The notes under the pieces: model-generated
Told to the model about the DNA's origin: nothing
Databases searched by the model: none
What the model saw: only the letters and a program-made list of their open reading frames with translations
Part shown: in pieces, positions 47,585-56,759 of the stretch
Layout of the letters: each line of letters opens with the position of its first letter
Numbering within the stretch: position 1 is the stretch's first letter
Assembly: GCF_025558425.1 (NCBI RefSeq)
Contig: NZ_CP094718.1
Location: forward strand, 496,001-560,000
DNA: 64,000 nucleotides
Direction of reading: 5' to 3'
Origin: Staphylococcus sp. IVB6240
GTDB lineage: Bacteria > Bacillota > Bacilli > Staphylococcales > Staphylococcaceae
Program-made: the position numbers and the translations under genes

Positions 47585-48196
47585 ATGTATATTCCAAAAT
47601 ATTATCAAATGCACGATTATGAAGAAATGAAGGCATTTATGGTTCAATATCCATTTATTACAATGGTGACAGTTTCTGAAGGGAGACCAATTGCATCGCA
47701 TATTCCAGTGATGGTGGAAGAACGCGAAGAAGTATTGTATTTAGTAGGGCATCTGGCTAAGGGCAATACGCAAGTTCAGACATTAACTGACAATGATCAA
47801 GTACTCGCAATTTTCCATGGTCCTCATGATTATGTGTCATCTTCGTGGTATGAAACAGAGGATGTACCCACATGGGATTATCAAAGTATTCATGCTTATG
47901 GTTCGAGTCGTATACAATCTTATGATGAACTGGCTGAGGCGTTAGAAAAATTACTCGATCATTATGAAGGACATCGTGAAAATGGCGCGACTTGGGGTCA
48001 GTTGTCGGAACAGACGAAAAAGCAGATACATGGTATTGAAGGATTTGAGATAAAGGTAACAGAAATTGAAGCTGCTTATAAGTTGAGTCAAACGCGTAGT
48101 GAAAATGACAAAAACAACATTGCGAAACATTTGAAACAGACGGGAAATGATTCTCCATCGAAACTTGCAGAAGAAATCAAAAAATATGGTCTGTAA
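47585..48196 (+). CDS. paiB: FMN-binding protein, PaiB-like
   Basis: A 203-residue PaiB-family split-barrel flavin-binding protein; in Bacillus it acts with PaiA as a negative regulator of sporulation and protease genes. YIPKYYQMHDYEEMKAFMVQYPFITMV near the start, then FHGPHDYVSSSWYETEDVPTWDYQSIHAYG near 75-105, are characteristic. ATG 47585 is preferred since AGGGGG is 8 bases upstream. Its role in non-sporulating staphylococci is unknown. Confidence 0.85.
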   Translation: MYIPKYYQMHDYEEMKAFMVQYPFITMVTVSEGRPIASHIPVMVEEREEVLYLVGHLAKGNTQVQTLTDNDQVLAIFHGPHDYVSSSWYETEDVPTWDYQSIHAYGSSRIQSYDELAEALEKLLDHYEGHRENGATWGQLSEQTKKQIHGIEGFEIKVTEIEAAYKLSQTRSENDKNNIAKHLKQTGNDSPSKLAEEIKKYGL

Positions 48197-48298
48197 CGGA
48201 CTTTCAATTTTACGGAATGTTCCAAGGCGTTATACGATCTTGGTGGCTTATCAATACAAAATAGACCTTTCAAAAATTGAAGTAGGTCAAAATAATAC

Positions 48299-48352
48299 AA
48301 AGATGGTATGAAGTGTGTAAGGTTATCAAACTTCTACCATCTTTCAATTTTT
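48299..48352 (+). terminator. Terminator after paiB
   Basis: AAAGATGGTA and GAAGT pair with ACTTC and TACCATCTTT, then a T-rich run. The rest of the 290-base gap (48197-48488) shows nothing else recognisable. Confidence 0.8.
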
Positions 48353-48488
48353 AAGGTATCTCAGTCGATAAAACCTGTAACTTGCTTTTCAAGATATCAT
48401 ATTAGAAAATATATTTAATCGAACTTTTGCTTTATAAAAAATAAAGTGATTAGATTCAATATTATAGTTAATGAGGAGGCGCTGTTTA

Positions 48489-49487
48489 GTGATCATTGCG
48501 ATCATTTTATTAATCTTTGTATCATTTTTCTTTTCAGGCAGTGAAACAGCACTGACTGCGGCGAACAAAGTTAAATTAAAAGCAGAGGCAGACAATGGCA
48601 ATACAAAAGCTGCCAAGTTATTAAAATTATTAGAAAAACCAAGTGAGTTTATTACGACAATTCTCATTGGGAATAATATCGCAAACATTTTATTACCAAC
48701 GCTTGTGACAATACTTGCTGTGGATATGGGTGTCAATGTTGGGTTAGCATCTGCCATCTTAACGGTCATCATTATTATGTTTGCTGAGGTCATTCCTAAG
48801 TCAATTGCTGCTACGTTCGCAGATCAAATTGCACGCCTCGTTTTCCCGATTATTCGCTTTTTCGTGGTGATTTTCAAACCAATCACAATGATATTAAATG
48901 CGATAACAGATGGGCTGACACGATTCCTTTCAAGAGGACGAGAAGTGGAAAAAATGTCGAAAGAGGAAGTACGTACAATGGTTGCGATTGCGGGAACAGA
49001 GGGTGCTTTCAATGAAATGGAACGCAATCGTATTCAAGGCGTGATGGATTTTGATCGGCTTAAAATTGATGATGTAAGCAACACACCACGTGTTAATGTG
49101 ACGTCTTTATCGGTAGAAGATACATATGATGAAGTGTATGATATCGTCATGAATCATCCTTATACACGGTACCCGGTATATGAAGGGGATATCGATAATG
49201 TGGTGGGTGTCTTCCACTCAAAGTATTTATTAGCTTGGAGTAAAGCACCGGATAACAAAGTAATGGATTATAGTTCTGAACCACTCTTTGTTTACGAGCA
49301 TAACCGAGCAGAATGGGTGCTTCGTAAAATGACGATTACACGAAAACATATGGCGATTGTCCTGGATGAATACGGTGGAACAGATGCTATCGTAACTCAT
49401 GAAGATTTGATAGAAGAAATGTTAGGTATGGAAATCGAGGATGAGTTGGATCGTGTGGAACAAGAAAAATTGAATCGCGTTCGATAA
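48489..49487 (+). CDS. CNNM/hemolysin-family membrane protein with CBS domains
   Basis: A 332-residue protein of the CNNM/CorC-like group linked to magnesium or cobalt transport. An N-terminal DUF21 domain has about four membrane helices and FFSGSETALTAANKVKLK; a CBS pair follows (about 195-310: DEVYDIVMNHPYTRYPVYEGD and MTITRKHMAIVLDEYGGTDAIVTHEDLIEEM). The usual C-terminal CorC domain is missing, ending at LNRVR, so it is a short form. GTG 48489 follows GAGGAGG; an in-frame ATG at 48471 contains this site and is rejected. Confidence 0.85.
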   Translation: MIIAIILLIFVSFFFSGSETALTAANKVKLKAEADNGNTKAAKLLKLLEKPSEFITTILIGNNIANILLPTLVTILAVDMGVNVGLASAILTVIIIMFAEVIPKSIAATFADQIARLVFPIIRFFVVIFKPITMILNAITDGLTRFLSRGREVEKMSKEEVRTMVAIAGTEGAFNEMERNRIQGVMDFDRLKIDDVSNTPRVNVTSLSVEDTYDEVYDIVMNHPYTRYPVYEGDIDNVVGVFHSKYLLAWSKAPDNKVMDYSSEPLFVYEHNRAEWVLRKMTITRKHMAIVLDEYGGTDAIVTHEDLIEEMLGMEIEDELDRVEQEKLNRVR

Positions 49488-49514
49488 TTCTTAAACATAA
49501 AACAAGGGGATGAT

Positions 49515-50585
49515 ATGATGTGGTATCAAACAGCGATTACTGAACAGTGTGGTATTCAATTTCCAATTATTCAAGCAGGGATGGCAGGATCAACGACGCC
49601 AGAACTAGTGGCGAATGTATCAGAAGCAGGAGGTCTTGGTACGATTGGTGCGGGTTATATGACACCCGAAAAATTGGAGCAAGAAATTTTAGAAGTGAAA
49701 CAGTTAACTTCTAAGCCATTTGCGGTAAATTTATTTGTTCCAGAGGCTTTTACATATACGGATGAAGCGGTCAATACGATGAATGACCACTTACAATCAT
49801 ATCGTGAGGCTTTATCGTTAGAAACACCAACAGCAGGGAAGCATGATTCTGAGGTATTTCAACAAGTAATTGATGTGGTGATAAAACACCAGGTAGCAGT
49901 GTGTACATTCACATTTGGTGTACCAACGGTGGATATCGTATCAAAACTTCATGAAGCAGGTGTTATCGTTGTAGGAAGTGCGACGACGGTTGCAGAAGCA
50001 CAAGAAGTAGAACGTGTTGGAATGGATGCAGTTGTTGCACAAGGAAGTGAAGCGGGAGGCCATCGTGCTGCCTTTCAACAAGATGGTGCGACTTCACTCG
50101 TTGGGACAATGGCGCTCATTCCACAAATGGTAGACCATGTAAGTATTCCCGTGATAGCAGCCGGTGGTATTATGGATGGTCGTGGATGGATAGCGAGTCA
50201 TATGTTAGGCGCTGTAGGTGTTCAACTAGGGACAGCATTTTTAACAACGCGAGAAAGTGCCTCGCAACCAGTACATAGAGAGGCAATATTAAATAGCACT
50301 GAAACAGACACAGTCGTAACGAAAGTCTTAAGTGGTAAAGCAGCAAGAGGGATTCGTAACGCATTGATTGACGACTTAGAAAGTGTACCTGATAAAGTGT
50401 TACCTTATCCAATTCAAAATGATTTAACGAAACAATTACGTGCCACTGCAGCTAAAGAAAATAATGCACAATGGACGCATATATGGAGTGGACAAGGTGG
50501 GCGTCTTGCAAGAGATACGGATGCTCAAACACTGATAAAGTCATTATTAACAGAAGCGCAAGAACAAATAGACAGGCTCAACTAA
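49515..50585 (+). CDS. Nitronate monooxygenase
   Basis: A 356-residue FMN-dependent oxygenase that detoxifies nitronates such as propionate 3-nitronate. The TIM-barrel core shows FPIIQAGMAGSTTPELVANVSEAGGLGTIG, the Asn-containing PFAVNLFVP, AQGSEAGGHRAAF with the catalytic histidine, and IPVIAAGGIMDGRGWIASHMLGAVGVQLGTAFL. The start is ATG 49515 or 49518 with AAGGGGATGA. It is similar in length and motif order to class I nitronate monooxygenases. Confidence 0.9.
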   Translation: MMWYQTAITEQCGIQFPIIQAGMAGSTTPELVANVSEAGGLGTIGAGYMTPEKLEQEILEVKQLTSKPFAVNLFVPEAFTYTDEAVNTMNDHLQSYREALSLETPTAGKHDSEVFQQVIDVVIKHQVAVCTFTFGVPTVDIVSKLHEAGVIVVGSATTVAEAQEVERVGMDAVVAQGSEAGGHRAAFQQDGATSLVGTMALIPQMVDHVSIPVIAAGGIMDGRGWIASHMLGAVGVQLGTAFLTTRESASQPVHREAILNSTETDTVVTKVLSGKAARGIRNALIDDLESVPDKVLPYPIQNDLTKQLRATAAKENNAQWTHIWSGQGGRLARDTDAQTLIKSLLTEAQEQIDRLN

Positions 50586-50687
50586 TCGTTGTGCCTGTTT
50601 TCTCTTTATGATATCAGTCAGAATGTTGTATGGTGTATGCATCATTATGGTACGATGAATGTGCTAAAATAGAAGGGAAGACAAAGA

Positions 50688-51536
50688 ATGATAGAGATTG
50701 GTCTAACAGGGTGGGGTGATCACGATAGCTTGTATGAAGACATGCAGAGAAAATCTGATAAGCTCAAAACATATGCGAGTCACTTTCCTATTGTAGAGTT
50801 GGATGCTTCATATTATGCGATTCAGCCAGAGCGAAACATCGTCAAATGGATCAAAGAAACCCCGGAACGTTTTAAATTTGTTGTTAAAATTCATCAAGCA
50901 TTGACGTTACATGCAGACTATCATGATTATGTAGACTCGATAGATACACTGTTTGAGGAATTTCGACAAATGTTACAACCATTGATTGCATCAGATAAAC
51001 TGGCAATGGTATTAGTTCAATTCCCACCATGGTTTGATTGTACAACGAAAAATATTAATTATATTCGTTATGTACGCGCACAACTTAAACAACTTCCTGT
51101 TTGTATTGAGTTCCGCCATCGTTCATGGTTTGAGGATGATATGAAAGAACATACACTTTCGTTTTTAACAGAACATGAACTGATTCATGCAGTCTGTGAT
51201 GAGCCACAAGTTGGAGAAGGCTGCGTCCCTTTTGTCAACCGCATCACACACGCAACTGGTCTTGTTCGCATGCACGGTCGGAATGTACATGGTTGGACTA
51301 AAAAAGATATGACCGACCAAGAATGGCGAGATGTCCGCTATTTATATCAATACAATGATGAGGAATTGCAAAAGCTGGCTAATCAGATTCAAATTCTCGA
51401 TCAAAAAGCTGAGAAAATTTATGTTGTGTTTAACAATAATTCAGGTGGCCATGCAGCTCAAAATGCCAAAACATTTCAACGCTTTCTTGGGATTGATTAT
51501 GAGGGTTTGGCGCCACAACAGTTAAAGTTATTTTAA
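50688..51536 (+). CDS. DUF72 protein
   Basis: A 282-residue TIM-barrel-like protein of the DUF72/YunF family. Typical pieces are GLTGWGDHDSLY at the start, VELDASYYAIQPERNIVKWIKETPERFKFVVKIHQALT, VLVQFPPWF and IEFRHRSWF in the middle, and the VRMHGRN and VVFNNNSGGHAAQNA C-terminal elements. Its biochemical function is not known. The start follows GAAGGGAAG. Confidence 0.85.
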   Translation: MIEIGLTGWGDHDSLYEDMQRKSDKLKTYASHFPIVELDASYYAIQPERNIVKWIKETPERFKFVVKIHQALTLHADYHDYVDSIDTLFEEFRQMLQPLIASDKLAMVLVQFPPWFDCTTKNINYIRYVRAQLKQLPVCIEFRHRSWFEDDMKEHTLSFLTEHELIHAVCDEPQVGEGCVPFVNRITHATGLVRMHGRNVHGWTKKDMTDQEWRDVRYLYQYNDEELQKLANQIQILDQKAEKIYVVFNNNSGGHAAQNAKTFQRFLGIDYEGLAPQQLKLF

Positions 51537-51548
51537 GGAGACATGATC

Positions 51549-52373
51549 ATGAGTATCATCATTTTATTATTAGTTGGCTTTTTATCTGCCGTTATTGGCT
51601 CTATTGTGGGTATTGGTGGCGGTATTATTATTGTGCCAACATTGATTTATTTTGGTGTGACACTTGATGTTTTACAAGGAATCACACCCCAGACTGCGAT
51701 AGGGACATCCTCAATTATTTTAATTGTAACGGGTTTGTCATCAAGTCTCGGTTATTTAAAACAAAAACAAGTAGATGTTAAGAATGGCATGATATTCTTA
51801 ATAGGGATTATTCCTGGTGCATTAATTGGCGCATACCTAAGCCAGTACTTAACATTGCATTCTTTTAACCGTTATTTCGGTATCTTCCTAATCTTTGTTT
51901 CTATATTATTAATGATTCGACATAAAATTCCTCCGATTCAAGCCTTTCAACAAGAACGTTATATGAAGTCATTTACAGATGCGCATGGTGAGACATACCG
52001 CTATGGTGTCGTGCCGTCTGTTGCGATTATTTTATCATTTTTAATTGGTATGACTTCTGGTCTCTTTGGTATCGGGGGTGGTGCACTGATGACACCGCTG
52101 ATGTTACTTGTATTTCGTTTTCCACCACATGTCGCAGTTGGTACAAGTATGATGATGATTTTCTTCTCAAGTATTACAGGTTCTGTCGGGCATATCGTAC
52201 TCGGACATGTTGTCTGGGGATATAGTCTGATTCTTATCATCGCAAGCTGGTTCGGTGCCAGATTAGGTGTTAGAATCAATCGTTCGGTCAAATCTGATAC
52301 CGTTGTACTGATATTACGCATGGTAATGCTTATACTGGGTGTCTACTTAATAACAAGATCATTTTTTAGTTAA
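51549..52373 (+). CDS. Sulfite exporter TauE/SafE family protein
   Basis: A 274-residue membrane protein of the TauE/SafE (UPF0721) family, possibly exporting sulfite, sulfoacetate or another organic anion. Two repeats with glycine-rich motifs are visible: IGSIVGIGGGIIIVPTLIYFGV near 15-36 and GMTSGLFGIGGGALMTPLMLL near 168-190. Eight helices are predicted. The ATG at 51549 is preferred, as AAGGAG is 8 bases upstream, over ATG 51543. Substrate unknown. Confidence 0.85.
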   Translation: MSIIILLLVGFLSAVIGSIVGIGGGIIIVPTLIYFGVTLDVLQGITPQTAIGTSSIILIVTGLSSSLGYLKQKQVDVKNGMIFLIGIIPGALIGAYLSQYLTLHSFNRYFGIFLIFVSILLMIRHKIPPIQAFQQERYMKSFTDAHGETYRYGVVPSVAIILSFLIGMTSGLFGIGGGALMTPLMLLVFRFPPHVAVGTSMMMIFFSSITGSVGHIVLGHVVWGYSLILIIASWFGARLGVRINRSVKSDTVVLILRMVMLILGVYLITRSFFS

Positions 52374-52385
52374 AGGAAGGTGAAT

Positions 52386-53708
52386 ATGATGCGTGTCACA
52401 TTGTATCATACGAATGATATACATAGTCATCTCGATGCATATGCGCGAATTTCTGCGTATATGGCGAAGCATCGTCCAAACTTGAATCATCCCTCTCTCT
52501 ATTTAGATATTGGAGATCATGTTGATTTATCGTTACCGGTGACGGAAGGAACGATGGGTAAGCGAAATGTTCAGTTACTCAATGATGCGAATTGTGATAT
52601 CGCAACAATTGGTAATAATGAAGGGATGACAATATCGCATGACGCATTGAATACATTATATGATGATGCGAACTTTACAGTGACGTGTGCAAATGTATTT
52701 GATGAAGCGGGTCAGTTACCAAATAACTTTGTAGAATCTTATATAAAAGAGATTGAAGGTGTACGTTTCTTATTTATAGGTATAACAGCTGCTTTCACAC
52801 CATTCTATCGTGCGTTAGACTGGCTTGTTACGGATCCATTAGCTGCAATTCAACACGTGGTTCGTCAACAAAAAGGGGCATATGATGTCTTGGTTGTTAT
52901 GAGTCACGCAGGCATCTTCTTTGATCAGGAGCTTTGTAAAGTATTGCCAGAAGTTGATGTCATACTTGGTTCTCATACACATCACCATTTCTTAGAAGGC
53001 GAGATGTCTAACGGTGTGCTGATGGCAGCAGCAGGTAAATATGGTCATTATTTAGGAGAAGTGACACTGGATATTGAAAATGGACAAGTTATCCATAAGC
53101 AGGCTACATTACATCCATTAGAAACGCTACATGAAGTAACAGTGGACTTTGATAAAGAAGGCCGTTCTTTATTGAATACACCTGTTGTTTCAAAACCAAT
53201 GACTTTGCAAAGAGAAACAAACTTTATTACGCAGGCGACATATCAACTGGCTGAAAGTGTTCATGAATATATTGGTGCAGACTGTACGATTATTAATGCA
53301 GGATTAATGGTCAAAGGATATGAAAATAAAATATTAACAGAATACGACATTCATCAAATGCTACCTCACCCAATTAATACAGTTCGAGCTAAAGTAACAG
53401 GACGCGTACTTAAAGAAGTACTGCTGACTGCGCGTGAACAAACGTATATGTATGAACATGCACAAGGATTAGGTTTTCGAGGAGATATTTTTGGAGGCTA
53501 TATTTTATATAATGCAGGATATATCGAATCAAGCAATCGATATTTTGTAAATGGTAAAGAGATTAAAGACGATAAAGTCTATCAACTAGGAACGATTGAT
53601 ATGTATACTTTTGGACGTTATTTCCCAATGCTTAAAGGGCAACCGATTGATTATCTGTTACCAGCATTTTTACGTGATATTTTTAAATCATATATAGATG
53701 CTGACTAA
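52386..53708 (+). CDS. Metallophosphatase / 5'-nucleotidase family protein
   Basis: A 440-residue protein of the 5'-nucleotidase family (YunD-like). The metallophosphatase domain has LYHTNDIHSHLD near residues 5-16, LDIGDHVD, TIGNNEGM, VMSHAG and LGSHTHH; the C-terminal nucleotidase domain (about 290-430) contains DCTIINAGLMV and VTGRVLKEVL. No signal peptide is seen, so it acts in the cytoplasm. GGAAGG is the ribosome site; ATG 52386 or 52389 is the start. Confidence 0.87.
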   Translation: MMRVTLYHTNDIHSHLDAYARISAYMAKHRPNLNHPSLYLDIGDHVDLSLPVTEGTMGKRNVQLLNDANCDIATIGNNEGMTISHDALNTLYDDANFTVTCANVFDEAGQLPNNFVESYIKEIEGVRFLFIGITAAFTPFYRALDWLVTDPLAAIQHVVRQQKGAYDVLVVMSHAGIFFDQELCKVLPEVDVILGSHTHHHFLEGEMSNGVLMAAAGKYGHYLGEVTLDIENGQVIHKQATLHPLETLHEVTVDFDKEGRSLLNTPVVSKPMTLQRETNFITQATYQLAESVHEYIGADCTIINAGLMVKGYENKILTEYDIHQMLPHPINTVRAKVTGRVLKEVLLTAREQTYMYEHAQGLGFRGDIFGGYILYNAGYIESSNRYFVNGKEIKDDKVYQLGTIDMYTFGRYFPMLKGQPIDYLLPAFLRDIFKSYIDAD

Positions 53709-53793
53709 AACATGAGACAAGGTCGTTTTAATTTTCAATAAAGTCCGTTATAATAAATACAGAGTTGAATTTCACAGGAGGGTATCCACTGCT

Positions 53794-54711
53794 ATGGCTA
53801 CGAAAAATGAAGAAATTTTACGCAAACCAGATTGGTTAAAAATAAAGTTAAACACGAACGAAAACTATACAGGTCTTAAAAAGATGATGCGAGAGAAAAA
53901 CTTGCATACTGTATGTGAAGAAGCGAAGTGTCCAAATATCCATGAATGTTGGGGTGCGCGTCGTACAGCAACATTTATGATTTTAGGTGATGTATGTACA
54001 CGTGCTTGTCGTTTCTGTGCGGTTAAAACAGGTTTACCGAATGAATTGGACTTAGGTGAGCCAGAACGTGTTGCAGAATCTGTAGAATTAATGAACTTGA
54101 AACACGTTGTTATTACAGCTGTTGCGCGTGATGACTTAAAAGATGCAGGTTCAAACGTATATGCTGAAACAGTTCGTAAAGTTCGTGAACGCAACCCTTA
54201 TACAACAATTGAAATCTTACCTTCAGATATGGGGGGAGATTACGAAGCGTTGAAAACATTAATGGCTGCACGTCCAGATATTTTAAACCATAATATCGAA
54301 ACAGTACGTCGCTTATCACCAAGAGTTCGTGCACGTGCAACATATGATCGTACACTTGAGTTTTTACGTCGTTCTAAAGAATTACAACCAGATATTCCAA
54401 CAAAATCAAGTATCATGGTTGGTTTAGGTGAAACAATTGAAGAAATCCATGAAACAATGGACGATTTACGTGCCAATGATGTGGATATCTTAACAATTGG
54501 TCAATACTTACAGCCTTCACGTAAACACTTGAAAGTACAAAAATACTACACACCATTAGAATTCGGTAAGTTACGTAAAGTTGCGATGGAAAAAGGCTTC
54601 AAACATTGTCAAGCAGGTCCACTTGTACGAAGCTCATACCATGCTGACGAGCAAGTAAACGAAGCAGCTAAAGCAAAACAACGTCTTGGCAATGAACAAC
54701 TTAATTCATAA
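53794..54711 (+). CDS. lipA: Lipoyl synthase
   Basis: A 305-residue radical SAM enzyme that inserts sulfur into octanoyl groups to form lipoyl cofactors. The auxiliary cluster cysteines are Cys41, Cys46 and Cys52 ([12 protein letters not shown]) and the radical SAM cluster cysteines are Cys68, Cys72 and Cys75 (CTRACRFC). The C-terminal RSSYHADEQ Arg-Ser-Ser-Tyr motif is present. It serves the gcvH product and the 2-oxoacid dehydrogenases. GAGGGTATCC lies upstream. Confidence 0.97.
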   Translation: MATKNEEILRKPDWLKIKLNTNENYTGLKKMMREKNLHTVCEEAKCPNIHECWGARRTATFMILGDVCTRACRFCAVKTGLPNELDLGEPERVAESVELMNLKHVVITAVARDDLKDAGSNVYAETVRKVRERNPYTTIEILPSDMGGDYEALKTLMAARPDILNHNIETVRRLSPRVRARATYDRTLEFLRRSKELQPDIPTKSSIMVGLGETIEEIHETMDDLRANDVDILTIGQYLQPSRKHLKVQKYYTPLEFGKLRKVAMEKGFKHCQAGPLVRSSYHADEQVNEAAKAKQRLGNEQLNS

Positions 54712-54730
54712 GCATTTAGGTGATGCAGAT

Positions 54731-55099
54731 ATGATCAAAGCAGGCAATCATTATTTTGAATTGATAGAGTCGTATCGAGATGCTTTTAACGAAGAAGATT
54801 TTGTATCACGTTATTCGGAAATTCTAGATAAATATGATTTTGTAGTTGGCGATTATGGTTATGATCAACTTCGATTGAAAGGATTTTATAGAGATACCTA
54901 TAAAAAAGCAGATTTTAATAAACGCTTCTCAACCATTCAAGACTACTTATTAGAGTATTGTAACTTCGGATGTGCTTACTTTGTTGTAAGACGTTTATCC
55001 AAACAGGAAGTCGATCAACAATTACTACAAGAAGAAGTTGAAATTGACGAAGTAGATAAGTTAAAAGATGTTAAAATCCAGCCGACTATTCAAAGTTAA
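54731..55099 (+). CDS. YutD family protein
   Basis: A 122-residue protein of the YutD (DUF1027) family, unknown function. MIKAGNHYFELIESYRDAFNEEDFVSRYSEILDKYDF and GDYGYDQLRLKGFY match the family; the tail from about 95 is acidic and variable. ATG 54731 follows AGGTGAT and starts 20 bases after lipA; a longer in-frame reading overlapping lipA is rejected. In Bacillus it lies close to yutE and yutF, as here. Confidence 0.87.
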   Translation: MIKAGNHYFELIESYRDAFNEEDFVSRYSEILDKYDFVVGDYGYDQLRLKGFYRDTYKKADFNKRFSTIQDYLLEYCNFGCAYFVVRRLSKQEVDQQLLQEEVEIDEVDKLKDVKIQPTIQS

Positions 55100-55108
55100 T
55101 ATACACTG

Positions 55109-55156
55109 AAACCCCATGATTTAGGAATGTGATTATTTCTAAATCATGGGGTTCTT
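55109..55156. terminator. Bidirectional terminator
   Basis: AACCCCATGATTTAG and CTAAATCATGGGGTT form a perfect stem with T-rich flank, between yutD and the convergent DUF3055 gene. Confidence 0.92.
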
Positions 55157-55169
55157 TGCAGTTATTTAA

Positions 55170-55436
55170 TTAGCTAATGACATCACGTAAGTAATCTGTG
55201 AGTTCTTCTCCTTCAGCTTCATTGACGCCAAGTATATAGGCAATATATCCTTCTTCATCCAGGTCATCTGTCCCAATAATACCAAATTTATTTGTCTGTG
55301 TATTAAGGACGAGTGTTTTACCATAATGACGGTCTGTTTGAAGCAAGATAAGATCATAACGTGTTTCTTCACCGATAAAGCCGACAAAACGGATTTGTGA
55401 TGGTTCGACATCATCATATAAAAACATATCTATCAT
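55170..55436 (-). CDS. DUF3055 cytosolic protein
   Basis: An 88-residue acidic protein, convergent with yutD. The pattern IRFVGFIGEETRYDLILLQTDRHYGKTLVLN and GIIGTDDLDEEGYIAYIL matches DUF3055, whose function is unknown. ATG 55436 follows AAGGAG at 8 bases. A longer overlapping reading on the same strand is a shadow. Confidence 0.83.
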   Translation of the reverse strand: MIDMFLYDDVEPSQIRFVGFIGEETRYDLILLQTDRHYGKTLVLNTQTNKFGIIGTDDLDEEGYIAYILGVNEAEGEELTDYLRDVIS

Positions 55437-55534
55437 ATTAAGAACTCCTTCAAAAATCGTATAGTATCAGTATATCGAGAAATGAAGTGACACGCAAAAT
55501 TGTGATATGATAGATAGGAATAGGGGTGACAAAT

Positions 55535-55969
55535 ATGTATTTTGTAGACAAAGAACAGTTATCAAAAAAACTCACATATTTAAAACGATTAACGGAAGAT
55601 TATGAATCAGTTAAAACGAATAGCTATGCCTTTGAACGTGTGGCACAGATGCTGATCGAGTCATCGGTAGATATTGGTAATATGATTATCGATGCCTTTA
55701 TTTTGCGTGATCCAGGCAACTATAAAGATGTTGTAGATATTTTAGAATTGGAAGGTGCGATATCGAAGGAAACGAAAACAGTCTTACATGAGACAATCGA
55801 TGTGAGACGTCAATTTGTTCATTTATATGATGAATTGGATAGTCAAACTTTAGTTCCGTTATTTGATCGTGCAATTCCTTATTATCAACAATTTATCGAG
55901 GAAATCTTACATTTCTTAGAACATGAAAATGTACCTGTAACAGCATTTGGTAAAGGAGCACAAGAATAG
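55535..55969 (+). CDS. DUF86/HepT-like HEPN protein, YutE
   Basis: A 144-residue helical protein of the DUF86 (UPF0331) family, resembling YutE. It contains R91-RQFV-H96-L-Y98, matching the RX4HXY signature of HepT toxins (HEPN RNases). There is no adjacent MntA-type nucleotidyltransferase antitoxin, and synteny with yutD and yutF is conserved, so a housekeeping role is more likely than a toxin module. ATG 55535 follows AGGGGTG. It ends one base before yutF. Confidence 0.82.
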   Translation: MYFVDKEQLSKKLTYLKRLTEDYESVKTNSYAFERVAQMLIESSVDIGNMIIDAFILRDPGNYKDVVDILELEGAISKETKTVLHETIDVRRQFVHLYDELDSQTLVPLFDRAIPYYQQFIEEILHFLEHENVPVTAFGKGAQE

Positions 55970-56755
55970 ATGAAAACATATAAAGCGTATTTAATTGACT
56001 TAGACGGTACCTTATATAGAGGAAGTCAGGTGATCGAAGGCGCAGTTGAATTTATTAATGGATTGAATCAATATGACATTCCACATTTATATGTAACTAA
56101 TAATTCAACAAAATCACCAGAAGATGTGGTAGAGAAGTTAGCTTCAATTGGTATCGACGCAAGACCAGCAGAAGTCGTGACATCTGCCATGGCAACAGCT
56201 GATTATATTAGTAGTGAAAAGCCTCATGCGTCTGTGTATATGATTGGTGACACAGGTCTGAGAACCGCATTATCATCTGCTGGTTTAGACCTTAAAGATG
56301 ATACCGATGTTGATTTTGTTGTTGTGGGATTGGATGAGAATATCAACTATGAAAAGCTAACAAAAGCGACGTTAGCGGTTCAACGTGGGGCGACATTTAT
56401 TTCAACAAATAAAGATCCGTCTATACCGAAAGAGCAAGGTTTCTTACCAGGTAACGGCTCTTTAACAAGTGTGGTCACAGTGTCTTCTAAAACAGAACCG
56501 ATATTTATCGGTAAGCCCGAAACACCAATCATGCAAAAAGCGCTAGACTTATTGCAGTTAGACAAGTCAGAAGTAGCGATGATTGGTGATTTATACGATA
56601 CAGATATTATGTCAGGTATCAATATTGGCATTGATACCATTCATGTACAAACTGGTGTGACGTCTAAAGAAGAAGCTTTAGCTAAAGATATCCCACCGAC
56701 AGTGAGTATTGAGAATTTAACAGTACTGTTAAAAGAAATTGAAAAAGGGCAGTGA
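55970..56755 (+). CDS. NagD-like HAD phosphatase, YutF
   Basis: A 261-residue type IIA HAD hydrolase that dephosphorylates small phosphate esters. The nucleophile DLDGTLYRG is near residues 10-18, [12 protein letters not shown] near 42-53, the Lys in [10 protein letters not shown] near 180, and [15 protein letters not shown] near 205. It abuts yutE, and its end lies just before the dehydrogenase gene. Substrate is not identifiable. Confidence 0.87.
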   Translation: MKTYKAYLIDLDGTLYRGSQVIEGAVEFINGLNQYDIPHLYVTNNSTKSPEDVVEKLASIGIDARPAEVVTSAMATADYISSEKPHASVYMIGDTGLRTALSSAGLDLKDDTDVDFVVVGLDENINYEKLTKATLAVQRGATFISTNKDPSIPKEQGFLPGNGSLTSVVTVSSKTEPIFIGKPETPIMQKALDLLQLDKSEVAMIGDLYDTDIMSGINIGIDTIHVQTGVTSKEEALAKDIPPTVSIENLTVLLKEIEKGQ

Positions 56756-56759
56756 TCGT

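Noticed and set aside
48471-48488. Upstream ATG of the CBS-domain protein.
   Set aside because: The first codons are the ribosome-binding site itself; the GTG at 48489 gives the family-like start.
48389-48793. A 134-codon minus-strand frame opposite the CBS-domain gene.
   Set aside because: Antisense shadow of a conserved membrane protein gene, with low-complexity residues.
55166-55417. An 83-codon minus-strand frame overlapping the DUF3055 gene.
   Set aside because: Overlaps almost completely in another frame, without ribosome site or family match.
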